The notes below the pieces were generated by a model. The model worked only from the letters and a program-made list of their open reading frames with translations, was not told the origin of the DNA and made no database searches. A stretch of DNA of 14,130 nucleotides from an uncultured Collinsella sp. (GTDB lineage: Bacteria > Actinomycetota > Coriobacteriia > Coriobacteriales > Coriobacteriaceae), in contig CABTZM010000040.1 of NCBI GenBank assembly GCA_902489295.1, positions 1 through 14,130 of the forward strand, in the 5' to 3' direction. The translations under genes were made by a program, and so were the position numbers. This document shows positions 1-6,185 of the stretch, piece by piece (within the stretch, counting starts at the first letter, position 1; each line of letters opens with the position of its first letter).

Positions 1-45
1 AAAGGAAAACCTCAAGTGGGGAGCGAATTTTAGGGGGTGGGGCGC

Positions 46-66
46 GGGGGCGCCCGGCCCCCTTTT
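46..66 (+). terminator. possible GC-rich terminator, plus-strand polarity
   Basis: A 6-bp all-GC stem (46-51 with 57-62) around a 5-nt loop is followed by TTTT at 63-66 on the plus strand. It lies 18 bp beyond the hypD stop. Its T-tract suits a plus-strand gene entering from the left of the window, which would converge on hypD. On the minus strand the same hairpin has no T-run. The rest of 1-83 holds no start codon or gene that I can support. In particular, no hypE start lies directly behind hypD. Confidence 0.35.
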
Positions 67-83
67 GGTAGAACGGCCGGAAC

Positions 84-1199
84 CTAACAGCCTCGGTAGC
101 GGAAATATGCTGCACAGCTGCCCTCGGAACTCACCATGCAGGGGCCGATGGGATGCTCGGGTGTACAAGCGCGGCCGAACAGAGGGCAGTCGCTCGGCGT
201 AATGGCCCCGCGCAGCACGTCGCCGCAGCGGCACCCACGCGGCTCGACCGTCGTCTCAACGGGCACGTCAAAGCGAGTGCGGGCATCAAAGCGCGAGAAC
301 TCGGGGCGGATGGAAAGGCCCGAGTTGGCAATCGGCCCCAGCCCGCGCCACGTGGTGTCGCATGGCTCAAACACCTGCTCGACCAGCTGGAGCGCCACGG
401 GGTTGCCGTCTGCGTTGACGCCACGGCGGTAGGCGTTGTCGATTGCGGGCTGCCCCTCAACAACCATCTGGACCAGCATGCAGATGCCCTGCAGAATATC
501 GACCGGCTCAAATCCGGTGACCACACCCGGGGTATTGAACTCATCGACCAAAAAGTCAAAGGGGGCTAAGCCCGTGATGGTGGCGACGTGTCCCGGAAGG
601 ATAAAGCCGTCGATAGTAGTCTCGGGATCGTTGGCGATGGCGCGCAGCGCCGGCGGCGTGGTCTTGTGGGCGCAATAGACCGAGAAGTTCTGGAGTCCGC
701 GTGCATCGGCCTCCAAAATGGCGGCGGCGATGGCAGGCGTCGTGGTCTCAAAGCCGACGCCCATAAAGATGACCGGGCGATCGGGGTTGTGTTCGGCGAT
801 ATCGAGTGCATCGAGCGGGGAGTACACAATGCGAATATCGCGCCCCGCTGCCTTTTGCGCAGAAAGTGAGGTGGACGATCCGGGCACGCGCATCATGTCG
901 CCAAAGGTGGTGATGATGGCGCCGTCCATCTTGGCGAGCGCGATTGCATGGTCGATATCGCGGTTGGCGGTAACGCAGACGGGGCAACCCGGACCGCTCA
1001 GCAGTTTGAGCCCGGCAGGCATAATGGAGCGAAAGCCATAGCGCCCGATGCTCACGGTATGCGTGCCGCAGACTTCCATAAGGTTGATGCTGCGGCTGCC
1101 GACAAGCTCATGAATACGATCGATGAGCTCGCGAGCCAGCCTGGGGTCGCGAAATGCCGAAAAGTCGATACCGGAGCGAACCGGCTGCGCCGCCGCCAC
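84..1199 (-). CDS. hypD: hydrogenase maturation protein HypD
   Basis: HypD is the cytoplasmic [4Fe-4S] scaffold of [NiFe]-hydrogenase maturation. With HypC it holds the iron ion while the cyanide and CO ligands are added. The 371-residue length is normal. Visible family motifs are MEVCGTHT (41-48, C44), GPGCPVC (69-75, C72 and C75), GVGFETT (147-153), and a Cys-rich C-terminus with GCRCGD (C323, C325), DCPLFGRACTPEHP (C338, C345), C354 and C362. The start is GTG at 1199. It shares one base with the hypC stop (TAGTG), so translation is probably coupled. No in-frame alternative start precedes the MEVCGTHT motif. It is the last gene of the nickel operon in this window. Identity is secure; the exact start is inferred from the overlap. 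Confidence 0.97.
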   Translation of the reverse strand: MAAAQPVRSGIDFSAFRDPRLARELIDRIHELVGSRSINLMEVCGTHTVSIGRYGFRSIMPAGLKLLSGPGCPVCVTANRDIDHAIALAKMDGAIITTFGDMMRVPGSSTSLSAQKAAGRDIRIVYSPLDALDIAEHNPDRPVIFMGVGFETTTPAIAAAILEADARGLQNFSVYCAHKTTPPALRAIANDPETTIDGFILPGHVATITGLAPFDFLVDEFNTPGVVTGFEPVDILQGICMLVQMVVEGQPAIDNAYRRGVNADGNPVALQLVEQVFEPCDTTWRGLGPIANSGLSIRPEFSRFDARTRFDVPVETTVEPRGCRCGDVLRGAITPSDCPLFGRACTPEHPIGPCMVSSEGSCAAYFRYRGC

Positions 1200-1459
1200 T
1201 AGTATGCCTCGGCCGGGTTGGTGGCGAGCTGGTCTTCTTCGACCAGTTCGGTCATGGCGTTGACCAGCTCGAGCGTCTCTTGCGCTTCCTGCTTATCGAC
1301 AATCTGGATGCCAAAGCCGGCGTGCACGAGAATATAGTCGCCTACCTGTGCCGTCGGCACGAGGCGCAGCGAAACGGGGCGCTCGATGCCCATCATGTCG
1401 ACGGTCGCCTTAAGGTCGTCGTCGCGTTTGACCACTTTACCGGGAACGGCAAGGCACAT
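1199..1459 (-). CDS. hypC: hydrogenase maturation chaperone HypC
   Basis: HypC is a small HypC/HybG-family chaperone. It forms a complex with HypD to carry the Fe(CN)2CO precursor and then binds the hydrogenase large-subunit precursor. The protein has 86 residues and begins MCLAVPGKV, the family signature. Cys2 (after Met removal, the N-terminal residue) is the residue known to be essential for iron binding and contact with the large subunit. GDYILVHAGF (40-49) is the second conserved block. The ATG at 1459 is preceded by AAGGGGAA, a good ribosome-binding site. The stop overlaps the hypD GTG by one base. It follows hypF after a 131-bp gap. Confidence 0.96.
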   Translation of the reverse strand: MCLAVPGKVVKRDDDLKATVDMMGIERPVSLRLVPTAQVGDYILVHAGFGIQIVDKQEAQETLELVNAMTELVEEDQLATNPAEAY

Positions 1460-1590
1460 AATGTTCCCCTTTTATACGTTTTGCGCTGGATAGGCGCCTA
1501 ATTACCCATCAGTTGATGGTAGCGCTCGCGGGAGTCACGAGCAAACGCGTTACACCTGTGAGACGGCGGCGCGCAGGCTGACAAAACAGC
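1460..1590 (-). other. hypF-hypC intergenic gap with small hairpins
   Basis: This 131-bp gap is the only long one inside an otherwise tight operon. It holds a 6-bp inverted repeat with a 2-nt spacer (1506-1511 with 1514-1519, CCATCA/TGATGG), a 10-bp palindrome TAGGCGCCTA (1491-1500), and the hypC ribosome-binding site. There is no T-tract after the hairpins, so termination is unlikely. An internal hypC promoter or an RNA processing/stability element is possible. I see no convincing -35/-10 pair and no ORF. Confidence 0.4.
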
Positions 1591-4062
1591 CTATCGCGAT
1601 GCTGTCTGCGCGAGGCGAGCGCGAGCGATGGCGGCCTGACCGTAGGCGATGCAGCCGTCGTTGACGGGCACGGAGTGGGGAATCAAGACAGTGAGACCCA
1701 TGCTTTTGAGCTCGCGGGTGAGGAGCTGAAGCAAAAGTCGGTTCATGAACACGCCGCCCGAGAGCACGACGGTGTCGAGGCCTTCACGGGCGCAGATCTC
1801 GTTTGCGATGCGGGCCGATGCGCGTGCGACGGCGACATGGAAGTCGAGCGCGAGCCTGTCGGCGGGCACGCCGGCCCCGATTCCCTCCAAAAGCGCCTCA
1901 AAAAGCGGTCTGGAGTTCAGAACATGGCAGTCGTCCGGACGGGATGATTCGATTACGGAAAAGCTGGCCATATTGCCGGTGGGGCAGGCACTTTCACTGC
2001 TGAACGCGCGCCAGGCGGCGGCTTCGAGTTCTATGGCAGGCTCGCCTTCGTAGGTTGCCTTGTCGCAGATGCCCAGAATTGCTGCCGCGGCATCAAAGAG
2101 ACGCCCCATGCTGCTGGTGCGCGGGCTGTTGATGCCGTGCTCGATCATGGTGGCTGTCACGCTACGCGTTTGCTCGTCGAGGCTGTCCAAAAGCTGAGCG
2201 GCGCCTGGGTGCTCGAGTAGGCCGAGTTCGCTGAGCAGGGCAAAGGCGTTGCGTCGAGCGTCGCGTACGGAGGCCGCCCCGCCGGGGAGCGCCCAGGTGA
2301 GCAAATGCGCGGTGCGCTCAAAGCCGTCAAGGCTGGCAACAAGAAACTCGCCGCCCCAAATGGTCCCATCGGTGCCGGCGCCGGTGCCGTCGAAGGCGAT
2401 GCCAAGGACACGCGTGTCGGTTGTAAGCTGGCCCGCGGCGATGGCCTCGGCCATTACGCTCGCGATATGCGCATGATGGTGCTGCACTTCGACGAGCGGC
2501 AGATTGCATTTTCGCGCCTGCTCGCGCGCCCACTGGTCCGATAGATAGCTGGGGTGTAAATCGCAGGCCAAGGCGGCGGGCGCCAAGTCAAAGAGATCTT
2601 CCAAGCGCGTGCGCGCGGCGTTCCAGGCATCGAAGGTCCCGCCGTTTTCAACATCGCCGATATGCTGCGACACAAAACAGGTTGCCTCGCCGTTCGTCCC
2701 TTCGCGCGTGAGCGCAATCGTGGCCTTTTGTTGTGGCCCGCAGGCGAGCACGCAGGACGGAGCGCCGTCGAGCGCCGGCAACGGCAGCGGCTGGGGGGCA
2801 TATCCGCGGGCACGGCGCACGGGCATAATGGCGCCGTTGACCACGCGCACCACGGAGTCGTCGTAGCGCGAGAGGATCGCGCGGTCGTTGCCGAGTAGCG
2901 CATCAGCAATGCCGGCGGCAACGAGGCGCTCCCAGGCAAGATCGTCATCGGTCTCGATGGGCTCTTCGCTCAGGTTTCCGCTGGTCATGACGAGCGCGTG
3001 CATACCGCGGGCTTCTGCCACGGCAAGCAGCAGATGCTGAAGCGGGGTGTAGGGGAGCATAACGCCAAGCTCGGGCAGGTCGTGCGCGACGGACGGTGCG
3101 AGTACGAGGGCGTCGGGAGAATCGCCGTCGCTCCCGCAAACAGCACGCCGGCGCAGCAGCACAATGGGGCGAATGCTGCCGGCCAGCAAGCCGCGCTCAA
3201 CGTCGTTGACATGGCACAGGCGTTCAACGTCGGCAAGGTCGCGTACCATAACGGCAAGCGGCTTGTTGCTGCGGCGTTTGCGACGGCGCAGCTCGGCTAC
3301 CGCCTGCTCGTTGGAGGCGTCGCATGCCAAGTGAAATCCGCCCAGACCCTTGATGGCGACGATGCCGCCGCTGGCCAGCAGCTCGACGCAGCGCTCGATG
3401 ATAGCGTCGCTGGCCTCGCGTGTGGTGCCGACGGCCGGTGTCGCGGACGAATTCCCGCACGCATCGCCGTTCACAGCCTCGCGCCAAGTAATATGCGGCC
3501 CGCAATCAAAGCAGGCATCGGGCTGCGCGTGAAAACGCCGGTCGAGTGGGTCGGCATACTCCGCGGCACACTCAGGACACATGGGAAAACAATTCATCGA
3601 CGTGGCCGCTCGGTCATAAGGCAGCGACCGGATGATGGTAAAGCGCGGTCCGCAGTTAGTGCAGTTGATAAAGGGGTAGTGATAGCGTCGGTCGGCGGGA
3701 TCGAACAACTCGCGCAGGCAATCGTCGCAGGTGGCGATATCGGGCGAGACGAGCGTCGTGTGCGCGGTCTGGTCCTGCGATGCCACAATGCGAAAGCCCT
3801 GCTCATCGGCAGCGCTCCAGCCGCCAGGCTCCAAATCCGCAATATCGACTCGCTCAACGCGGGCTGCCGCAGGCGCATGCGCAGAAAGCGCGGCAACAAA
3901 AGCATCGAGCGCATCGGCCGGAGCGTGCGCCTCGATATGCACGCCGTCGCCCGCGTTGAGCACCCATCCGCAAATGCCATGCGCCATGGCCTCGCGATAC
4001 ACAAACGGCCGCATGCCAACGCCCTGCACAATGCCCGTCACATGAATATGCACATGTCGCAT
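1591..4062 (-). CDS. hypF: carbamoyltransferase HypF
   Basis: HypF uses carbamoyl phosphate and ATP to carbamoylate the C-terminal Cys of HypE, the first step of cyanide-ligand synthesis for [NiFe]-hydrogenase. The 823 residues show all expected domains in order: an N-terminal acylphosphatase domain (about 3-93; VTGIVQGVGMRPFVYR at 8-23), two zinc fingers (C112, C115, C134, C137 and C162, C165, C184, C187), a YrdC-like domain (about 215-420; KGLGGFHLACDA, KRRSNKPLAVM, MTSGNLSEEP) and a C-terminal Kae1-like domain with HHHAHIASV (528-536). The C-terminal part carries SSMGRLFDA, LSGGVFMNR and PVNDGCIAYGQ. I chose ATG at 4062 because GAGGGG lies just upstream; a TTG nine codons earlier has no such site. 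It follows nikR by 42 bp. No key motif is missing. Confidence 0.97.
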   Translation of the reverse strand: MRHVHIHVTGIVQGVGMRPFVYREAMAHGICGWVLNAGDGVHIEAHAPADALDAFVAALSAHAPAAARVERVDIADLEPGGWSAADEQGFRIVASQDQTAHTTLVSPDIATCDDCLRELFDPADRRYHYPFINCTNCGPRFTIIRSLPYDRAATSMNCFPMCPECAAEYADPLDRRFHAQPDACFDCGPHITWREAVNGDACGNSSATPAVGTTREASDAIIERCVELLASGGIVAIKGLGGFHLACDASNEQAVAELRRRKRRSNKPLAVMVRDLADVERLCHVNDVERGLLAGSIRPIVLLRRRAVCGSDGDSPDALVLAPSVAHDLPELGVMLPYTPLQHLLLAVAEARGMHALVMTSGNLSEEPIETDDDLAWERLVAAGIADALLGNDRAILSRYDDSVVRVVNGAIMPVRRARGYAPQPLPLPALDGAPSCVLACGPQQKATIALTREGTNGEATCFVSQHIGDVENGGTFDAWNAARTRLEDLFDLAPAALACDLHPSYLSDQWAREQARKCNLPLVEVQHHHAHIASVMAEAIAAGQLTTDTRVLGIAFDGTGAGTDGTIWGGEFLVASLDGFERTAHLLTWALPGGAASVRDARRNAFALLSELGLLEHPGAAQLLDSLDEQTRSVTATMIEHGINSPRTSSMGRLFDAAAAILGICDKATYEGEPAIELEAAAWRAFSSESACPTGNMASFSVIESSRPDDCHVLNSRPLFEALLEGIGAGVPADRLALDFHVAVARASARIANEICAREGLDTVVLSGGVFMNRLLLQLLTRELKSMGLTVLIPHSVPVNDGCIAYGQAAIARARLAQTASR

Positions 4063-4104
4063 GCGACACCCCTCATCAAAACCGACCAAATAGGGACAGG
4101 TGCG

Positions 4105-4617
4105 CTACAGCCCCAGGCTCCGCTTGGTGGCGGCGCACGTGAGCTCGCCGTGCTTAACGCCGCGCAGGCCCAGCAGGCGGTCGGCTAGTTCGTAGACGCG
4201 CTCGCCGCGACCCTTGAGCGCCAGAATCTCCAAGCAGTTGTGGTGATCCAGATGCACGTGCATGGTCGATACGATCTCGTCGGTGTAGTCGTGCTGCACT
4301 TCGTCCAGACGGCGCGTCAGGTCGCCGGTATGGTGGTCGTAGATCATGGTGAGCGACCCGATAACATGCTCATCGGGCGTGCGCATCTGCTCCTTGGCGA
4401 TCGAGGCGCGAATCAGGTCGCGCACGGCCTCGGAGCGGTTGGCCACGTCGCCGCGGCGCGCGATCTGTTCGTCAAAACGGCGCAGCAGGTCGTCCGGTGC
4501 GGTAACCGAAAAGCGGACCAGCTCGGAGCAGGAGCCACTACAGTGGCAGCCTGCGTCACCGTCCGCCCCGTGCGGATGCTCGTGCTCGTACCCGCAGCCG
4601 TGCTCGTGTTCGGCCAC
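4105..4617 (-). CDS. nikR: nickel-responsive regulator NikR with His/Cys-rich N-terminal tail
   Basis: This is a ribbon-helix-helix repressor of the NikR family. In that family Ni(II) binding triggers repression of nickel uptake and related genes. The RHH DNA-binding domain is residues about 33-75 (LVRFSVTAPDDLLRRFDE, NRSEAVRDLIR). The ACT-like metal domain follows, with DHHTGDL, QHDYTDEIVSTMHVHLDHHNC and LKGRGERVYELAD. Aligned by eye to E. coli NikR, the high-affinity nickel ligands are H109, H120, H122 and C128. The first 32 residues are an extra tail with six His (4, 6, 12, 14, 16, 25) and four Cys (8, 24, 26, 30), absent from E. coli NikR. The GTG start at 4617 is one base after the stop of the upstream 82-residue gene (TAACGTG), so translation is probably coupled. 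No better start exists before the RHH domain. The length is 170 aa against about 130-140 typical. Confidence 0.93.
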   Translation of the reverse strand: MAEHEHGCGYEHEHPHGADGDAGCHCSGSCSELVRFSVTAPDDLLRRFDEQIARRGDVANRSEAVRDLIRASIAKEQMRTPDEHVIGSLTMIYDHHTGDLTRRLDEVQHDYTDEIVSTMHVHLDHHNCLEILALKGRGERVYELADRLLGLRGVKHGELTCAATKRSLGL

Positions 4618-4618
4618 G

Positions 4619-4867
4619 TTACACCAGCTTCACGGAGCCGACGGAGTTGTGGTCGGCCTCGATGGCCTCTTCGTAGCCCTCGAGTGCGTCGTGGGCCTCG
4701 TGCAGCGCGGCCATGGCTGCCTCGAGCTTGGCGCCGATGCGCTCCATGTCAAAATTCTCGGTCGCATGCAGCAACTGATGGCTCCACTCGTGAGCGAGCT
4801 CGATGGTGTCGTCGACCTGCTTGACGCTCATGGCAAGCTGGCTCATGTTCATTCCAACATCATGCAT
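4619..4867 (-). CDS. small helical His-containing protein of the nickel/hyp operon, function unknown
   Basis: I do not recognise this 82-residue protein. It has no signal peptide, no membrane segment and no cysteine. It reads as two amphipathic helices (about 8-38 and 40-72) that could form a hairpin or coiled coil, with an acidic middle. His26, His30 and His34 sit at i, i+4 and i+8, so they would line one helical face. His56, His59 and His73 lie in or after the second helix. This could be a metal site, but that is inference. The ATG at 4867 has a near-ideal AAGGAGA six bases upstream, supporting it as the first gene of the operon. Its stop is one base before nikR. The context (nikR, hypF, hypC, hypD) points to a role in nickel handling or hydrogenase maturation, or as a partner of NikR. 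Confidence 0.8.
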   Translation of the reverse strand: MHDVGMNMSQLAMSVKQVDDTIELAHEWSHQLLHATENFDMERIGAKLEAAMAALHEAHDALEGYEEAIEADHNSVGSVKLV

Positions 4868-4906
4868 GGGAAATCTCCTTGTGTGGACGGTAATCCAGTG
4901 GTTCAG

Positions 4907-4912
4907 ATTTTA
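4907..4912 (-). promoter_or_regulatory. possible -10 element of the nickel operon
   Basis: TAAAAT (minus strand, 5 of 6 to consensus) lies about 40 bp upstream of the 82-residue gene. No good -35 sits 16-18 bp further up. The promoter may be weak, activated or misplaced. I could not find a clear GTATGA-type NikR palindrome around it. Confidence 0.3.
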
Positions 4913-4945
4913 CTACGCCCGCTCTGCGCGCCGCTGCATAAGAAA

Positions 4946-4976
4946 ACGGGTGCGAGTCTGTGCGACTCGCACCCGT
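4946..4976 (-). terminator. rho-independent terminator after trxA
   Basis: A perfect 13-bp stem (4946-4958 with 4964-4976) has a 5-nt loop. On the minus strand it is followed by TTTTCTT. It lies 112 bp past the trxA stop and just upstream of the nickel operon promoter region, so it separates the two transcription units. The plus-strand side has no T-tract. The stretch between the trxA stop and this stem holds one further 7-bp hairpin (5043-5049 with 5055-5061) and no supportable gene. Confidence 0.85.
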
Positions 4977-5088
4977 TCACTGGGGGCTGTTTGTAGCTAC
5001 CATACTATCCGTGGTCGCACGCGCCGCACCCGGCAGTCCGGCGAGCGGTGCAAAACCGCTCATGGACGGCGGGCAAGTAACAAGCGTA

Positions 5089-5409
5089 TTACAGATGCTT
5101 CTCCAGCAGCGCCTGCAGCCTCGCCTTGGGCAGAGCGCCAACCGAGCGGTCAATCTCCTCGCCGTTCTTAAACACAATCAGCGTGGGGATGCTCATGACG
5201 CCATACCTCATGGCCAGGTCCTGGTTGTCGTCGACGTTGCATTTGGCAACGGCAAGCTTGCCCGCCAGCTCATCGGCTACCTCGTCCACGATGGGCGAGA
5301 GCGATCGGCAGGGCCCGCACCAGGGCGCCCAAAAATCGACCAGCACGGGCAGGCTGTCGTTAACGATGGAATCGAAGTTCTCGGGGGTAATCTGCTTAAT
5401 GTCAGCCAT
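5089..5409 (-). CDS. trxA: thioredoxin
   Basis: This is a cytoplasmic thiol-disulfide oxidoreductase. It reduces protein disulfides with electrons from thioredoxin reductase. The 106-residue protein is a complete single thioredoxin domain. The WAPWCGPC motif is at 27-34 (redox cysteines C31 and C34), the buried Asp of VDFWA is D25, and the cis-Pro loop SIPT has P75. I chose ATG at 5409 because GGAGGT sits a few bases upstream and the protein then starts at the usual fold boundary (MADIKQIT). A longer in-frame reading begins 28 codons earlier but would add unconserved sequence and run through the leader hairpin. The gene is monocistronic, with its own leader and terminator, and diverges from the plus-strand gene at 5546. 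No thioredoxin reductase gene is in the window. Confidence 0.96.
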   Translation of the reverse strand: MADIKQITPENFDSIVNDSLPVLVDFWAPWCGPCRSLSPIVDEVADELAGKLAVAKCNVDDNQDLAMRYGVMSIPTLIVFKNGEEIDRSVGALPKARLQALLEKHL

Positions 5410-5427
5410 GGTGACCTCCATAATATG

Positions 5428-5444
5428 ACGCGGCTCGGCCGCGT
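5428..5444 (-). promoter_or_regulatory. trxA leader hairpin
   Basis: A 7-bp GC-rich stem (ACGCGGC/GCCGCGT) with a 3-nt loop lies about 8 nt upstream of the trxA Shine-Dalgarno (GGAGGT, minus strand of 5414-5419). A -10-like TATAAG lies upstream (minus strand of 5464-5469), which would put the hairpin near the middle of the leader. It could stabilise the mRNA or tune translation. There is no T-tract, so it is not an attenuator. Confidence 0.45.
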
Positions 5445-5511
5445 AAAACTCAGTACGACCGTGCTTATACCCAGCCGCCCGCAAAGCAACCACTCGCGGG
5501 CAGCTCTTTTA

Positions 5512-5517
5512 TATAAT
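5512..5517 (+). promoter_or_regulatory. -10 element for the UDG-like gene
   Basis: A perfect TATAAT lies 28 bp upstream of the chosen ATG at 5546. Transcription would start near 5524, giving a leader of about 20 nt. The -35 region (about 5489-5494) is a poor match. The position argues against an ATG at 5516, which would overlap the -10. Confidence 0.5.
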
Positions 5518-5545
5518 GGTGGGCACGCAAACGATTGGAGAGCGC

Positions 5546-6121
5546 ATGTCCACGTCACAAAGCCAGAAAAAAGAAGCCATCGCCCAGGCGGCCGAGCAGG
5601 AGCTCACATCGCTTGCGGTCCGTGGCGTGCGCATCGTGGGCAACGCGTGCTCGCCGATCGTGCTGGTCAAAGGCGATTTGGACGAGGCCGAGCGTTCGGG
5701 CGGCGAGCTGGCTGCCGGTCCGGACGGTGCTGCGCTGCGCAAGGCGCTTGGGGCCATCGGCTACGCGCCCGAGGAATTTTGCGTGCTGGCAAGCGTCGCC
5801 GGCGCAGGCGACGGAGCGGTCGCGGTGGGCGAGACTCTGCCGTGCGAGCTGTTCCGCGAGGCGCTTGAGGCTCTGGATCCCGAGGCGGTGCTGCTGCTCG
5901 ATAACAGCGCGGCCGATGTCATGCGCGAAACCTACGCCGATATGCTCGTGGCGATTGATGACTTCGACACCGCCATGCTCAAGCCCGGCCTGGTCGCCCA
6001 TGTGCAGGGCCGCCGCGTGCTCGCGCTCGATGGCTTTGAGGCGGCGCTGACCGACAAAGCGGCCAAGCAGCGCATGTGGGCCTACATCAAGCAGCTGACC
6101 CCGGCGGTCGCTCCACTGTAG
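5546..6121 (+). CDS. degenerate uracil-DNA-glycosylase-fold protein (putative)
   Basis: I do not recognise a named gene. The 191-residue soluble protein follows the layout of the uracil-DNA glycosylase superfamily. A core strand (VRIVGNACSPIVLVKGD, 28-44) leads to a segment like the family's 'G..L...L..IG' helix (GAALRKALGAIGYAPEEFCV, 61-80). Then come a helix-strand unit (LFREALEALDPEAVLLLDNSAADVM, 102-126, cut here only to show order) and a C-terminal VQGRRVLAL-DGFEAALTD stretch (153-170) followed by a helix rich in Lys and Trp. At the places where active family-4/5 enzymes carry GE-x-PG and H-P-[SA], this protein has LDEAERSGG and LDGFEA. The catalytic residues therefore seem lost, and no Fe-S cysteines are apparent. 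The ATG at 5546 has GGAGA upstream. It could be a DNA- or nucleotide-binding paralogue, or an unrelated Rossmann-like fold. Confidence 0.5.
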   Translation: MSTSQSQKKEAIAQAAEQELTSLAVRGVRIVGNACSPIVLVKGDLDEAERSGGELAAGPDGAALRKALGAIGYAPEEFCVLASVAGAGDGAVAVGETLPCELFREALEALDPEAVLLLDNSAADVMRETYADMLVAIDDFDTAMLKPGLVAHVQGRRVLALDGFEAALTDKAAKQRMWAYIKQLTPAVAPL

Positions 6122-6185
6122 CGGATCGGCACCGGCGAGCGATTGCCTGGCGGGCGAGGCGCGCCGCGAGATCGGCGCCGTACTT

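Noticed and set aside
4063..4089. Upstream TTG start for hypF adding nine residues
   Set aside because: The ATG at 4062 has GAGGGG at good distance, and the conserved acylphosphatase domain begins right after it.
2998..4188. 396-codon open frame on the plus strand opposite hypF and the end of nikR
   Set aside because: It is a shadow of the clearly real hypF. It has low-complexity composition typical of antisense GC-rich frames and no family motif.
4977..5063. 28-codon frame on the minus strand between trxA and its terminator
   Set aside because: It starts with ATG but has no Shine-Dalgarno and overlaps a small hairpin. Nothing supports translation.
6124..6180. Direct repeat GATCGGC-R-CCG (6124-6134 and 6170-6180) in the short convergent gap
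   Set aside because: Only 11 bp with one mismatch in GC-rich DNA. No structure or terminator is associated, so chance is likely.
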